The notes under the pieces: model-generated
The model's database searches: none
Told to the model about the DNA's origin: nothing
The model's input: the letters and a program-made list of their open reading frames with translations, nothing else
Program-made: the position numbers and the translations under genes
Shown: positions 61,171 to 64,000 of the stretch, piece after piece
How the letters are laid out: each line of letters begins with the position of its first letter
Numbering within the stretch: position 1 is the stretch's first letter
Source of the DNA: Epiperipatus broadwayi
Lineage: Eukaryota; Onychophora; Udeonychophora; Euonychophora; Peripatidae
Length of the DNA stretch: 64,000 nt
Reading direction: 5' to 3'
Assembly (NCBI GenBank): GCA_028023455.1
Contig: JAQFVV010000563.1
Coordinates: forward strand, 184,001 to 248,000

Positions 61171-62522
61171 GTTCTTTTAAATTGTAAACGAAAGATATTT
61201 TAAAAATAAAAATTCCCCTGCTAATTAGAGTGCAAATTATAGCGGGAGGGGGAAAAGATGACAGAGCTAAAAAGTATTTTAAACTTACAATTATATAAAA
61301 AAAGGGGTTTGTCAAAAGCTTTTCTAAATTACATCATGTAAAAAGGTAAATTTTAAAAAGTTAGATTGAAAATTTAGATTGAAAATTTCAACCTGTACCA
61401 CTAATGCATCCGTGATCTAAAGGGATATGTAGCACAGACCAGAGAGACAGCTTGGATGGATGACGCAGATGTTTAATGGATCCGAGAGATAAAGAAAAAG
61501 AGAATAAAAGCAACAACTGGTTATTAAAAAAAGGATTGTTCAGAGCTATTAAATAAAATAAAAAAATGCTGTTGCTTGTTTCTTCTCACGATCCAAATTT
61601 AAATCTAGCAATGTGCAAGGAGTAGGGGTGACTGCTATGCTTCTGAGGGCTGATGACTATACAATACGGAGCTTGCCATAAAATGAGATAAACCTAAACT
61701 GATGCTGATGCCTATATATAAATATTTTCCTAAATGTAACTGCTGTTAAACCAGGAACCTCGGACTCTCCAAACAAGTGTGCACACTTCGAGGAATCAAA
61801 GGTAACATGATACCCAAGATTAAAGACTGTGTTTAAACTCTAAAGTTAATTCTATATTTTCTAATGTAATTTAAATTTCATCTTTCAAATTCCATTATCG
61901 TGTAACTCTAACTAAACTTTAATGTAGATCTGTAACTATCTGTAAATAATCTTTTATTGTAATGAACCTCATAAAACAATCTATCTCCTATTATTCTACT
62001 TGGGTATCTAAATTTTGTTGTTATTAGTGAAATATTATATTTCATGCTCACATGATTTTTGAGCTGATGTTTTCTTCCCATATATTCGCAGAAGAGTTGC
62101 TCCTCTTTTGCGCGACTTTAAATTTAAATCAAAACCCGTATCTTTCAAAGAAACACTCAGCTCGGAAACTATAAAATTAAATTCAATATGTATTATGAAG
62201 ACGAGATCTTATAATTATTAATATAGTGTATTAGTTACTTGGAAATCATTCATTTTAAAGTTAGTTTGTTAAGTCTTAAAATAAAGCAGTATTGTTTTAG
62301 GAAAGAAGAGGGGGAAGGTTAGTAAATAGTAAATCGATTGCTTAGTCATGTAGAGATTGTAGGTGGATTTTATATTTATATTATCAAAGCATAGAGTAGA
62401 TAAATGTGTTTGCATTATATGTGTGAACTGCGCTGGTTTATCGATGCCTTAAATTTAAATCGCAGAAATGAAATAGAGGTACTGTAAATGTCTAGTTCCC
62501 CTAATCAAAGGGCATACAAATG
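61171..62522. other. GC-richer unclassified sequence, no gene seen
   Basis: Composition is higher at about 61390-61810 and 62050-62110. No open frame or repeated end was found. It may be part of a larger old element that includes the tandem repeat at 62523. Confidence 0.3.
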
Positions 62523-62766
62523 ACTCCAATAGCAACTAACCTTAGTCACGCGGTCAGGGATGGAAAGGCTACGACCTCATACCGATACCGCACTCATGAC
62601 CACTCCTAAGGGCTTCAACCTGATGTTTGGCTGTCCCTCTTGCCACTCCAATAGTAACTACCTTGTCACATGGTCGGGGATGGAAAGGCTATGACCTCAT
62701 ACCAATACCGCACTCGTGACCACTCCTAAAAGCTCTGAACCGATGTTTGTCCGTCCCACTCACCTC
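62523..62766. repeat. GC-richer 122-bp tandem repeat, two copies
   Basis: Units 62523-62644 and 62645-62766 share ACTCCAATAG, GGATGGAAAGGCTA, CGACCTCATACC, ATACCGCACTC, TGACCACTCCTAA and GATGTTTG with about 85-90% identity by eye. The composition is markedly higher in G+C than anything nearby. Function unknown; perhaps a minisatellite inside an element. Confidence 0.85.
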
Positions 62767-64000
62767 CAACATTTCTCAGCGGTTATAGCTCGGCAGCATC
62801 CAAACTATCGCAGATTGCTTTAATAATGGTTATGAATGTCTATGCTCAATCTAATCCACTCCTCCACATCTGCTAATCTATTAATAATTTATTAGAGTAT
62901 ATTAATATTATGAAAGTAAGGAATGATAGCCGGGTTGATAAATGCACTCATCATTACGATCTGGTAGTGTAGTCTCGTAACATTCGCAACTTCAATGTGA
63001 GGTATGGGATGTGATAAATACGATACCCTGGTAGTGTAATATATTTACGTGTATGTTAATTAATGATCATTAAATATTTATATATATATATATATCTATT
63101 TCTATGTTTGCGTGTCTGCTTAATTTAATAATAAAATTAATGTCTCATTTCATTATCCACTAGTATTAAGTATATAGCAGTAGTCCGTAATATTAAATAA
63201 TTAGAGTCTCTTGTTTACCTGACCACCAGGCCTAGAAAGATATTGCTATTGTTATGGTAGATGCGTTATCATGTGGGTTATGTTGTGAATAAAATGATTA
63301 TGTTCGAATACGGTATCACAGGCCCTGAACCCACCTGTTGTACTGCTCTTCGAACATGGTGGTGGAATTTTGCAACATGTTAACAAGGCATACGCTTCTT
63401 ACTGTTACAATATCCTGTTTACCAAAAACATAAATTTTAATGAGATAAAAATGTAAATTTAATTGAACCATCTTCCAGCTTATGGAACAAGCTAATAGCA
63501 TTCAATGAAACAAATAAGAAATTTAATCTTTTCTGAGTATTTTTTCTCCTACCTCATTTTAGAGTATTCTAACCATTACAATACAATGAAATAAATTCTT
63601 CATTCCAGGAATACTGTAAAACTATTTAGTTCATCATGTTTTTAGATCTCTTCATATAATCTGAATTAACCACTTTTTAAAGTAATTTATTGTAACCCAT
63701 ATACCGTAGCCTTTCTGACATTGTACATATGATTTTGTTTTTTTCTCAGTAAAAAAAGTTCACACCATTTCTCTTTACATAGTTTTATTTGATGATCAAT
63801 TTTATCAAAACTTTTTAAGGCAAATATCAAGAAAAATTTCTCACTAATACAAAGTACATCATTTTCAAATGTTAAAGTATGTATCATCACTCCTTTCCGA
63901 ATTATTCTACATACATCATATTTCTAATAAGAGAAACACATTTTTAATCAATTTCATTCTATTTCATTCCATTTACGTCAACATCAAAGTTTGTAAAACA
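62767..64000. other. No gene seen
   Basis: Moderately GC-richer up to about 63330, with CTGGTAGTGTAGT (about 62961) and CCTGGTAGTGTAAT (about 63028) repeated, then A+T-rich to the end. No domain recognised. Confidence 0.3.

Noticed and set aside
1-64000. CRISPR array, operon or prophage
   Set aside because: No regularly spaced repeats, no bacterial gene organisation, and the elements present are of animal type.

Overview
The window looks like non-coding, repeat-rich nuclear DNA from an invertebrate animal. It is strongly A+T-rich (about three quarters by eye, not counted). It has long A/T runs, TA and AAT microsatellites, and a mix of decayed retrotransposons, DNA transposons, foldback elements and tRNA-derived SINEs. 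There is no operon structure, no bacterial promoter/RBS pattern, and no host protein-coding gene I can recognise. The combination of a Penelope-like element, RTE and L1/Tx1-type LINEs, a Merlin transposon and tRNA-SINEs is typical of metazoans. I cannot name the phylum from this sequence.

Layout. 1-1.5 kb: an RTE LINE tail and a tRNA-Gly-derived SINE. 2.56-5.86 kb: a nearly complete Penelope-like element (PLE) with flanking partial repeats, an RT, a GIY-YIG endonuclease and a ~20-bp target-site duplication (TSD), inactivated by frameshifts. 6-13 kb: mostly featureless, with a tandem duplication and a minus-strand RTE relic. 13.7-16.4 kb: a second SINE and unclassified GC-richer patches. 18.2-21.3 kb: the best-preserved coding region, a 5'-truncated L1/Tx1-like LINE with one frameshift and one in-frame TAG. 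21.4-22 kb: two more tRNA-like SINEs. 24.2 kb: a perfect 65-bp-arm palindrome. 24.3-29.2 kb: two more LINE relics. 31.9-33.9 kb: a Merlin DNA transposon with a dead transposase and a foldback segment at its right end. 35.8-39.8 kb: SINEs, a foldback element and a second PLE relic. 41.4-51.1 kb: a cluster of hammerhead-ribozyme-bearing repeats. 51-64 kb: largely empty A+T-rich DNA with two more tRNA-like SINEs, a spacer-less palindrome and a GC-richer 122-bp tandem repeat.

Most interesting: two unrelated repeat families between 41 and 51 kb fold as type I hammerhead ribozymes. Family 1 (41374-41534 plus strand, 49711-49880 minus strand) couples a near-canonical hammerhead to a tRNA-like Pol III promoter. 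Family 2 (45723-46175, 48123-48352, 50876-51098) places a hammerhead-like fold, with a paired base change in stem II between copies, at the centre of a terminal-inverted-repeat element. A third theme is a SINE group of only ~95-110 bp. It is almost nothing but a tRNA, and a 5' GTCAA and a 3' TTGAC lengthen the acceptor helix. At least three different tRNA-like bodies share this frame.

All calls were made by reading the sequence and by memory of family motifs. No alignment, folding or database search was run.
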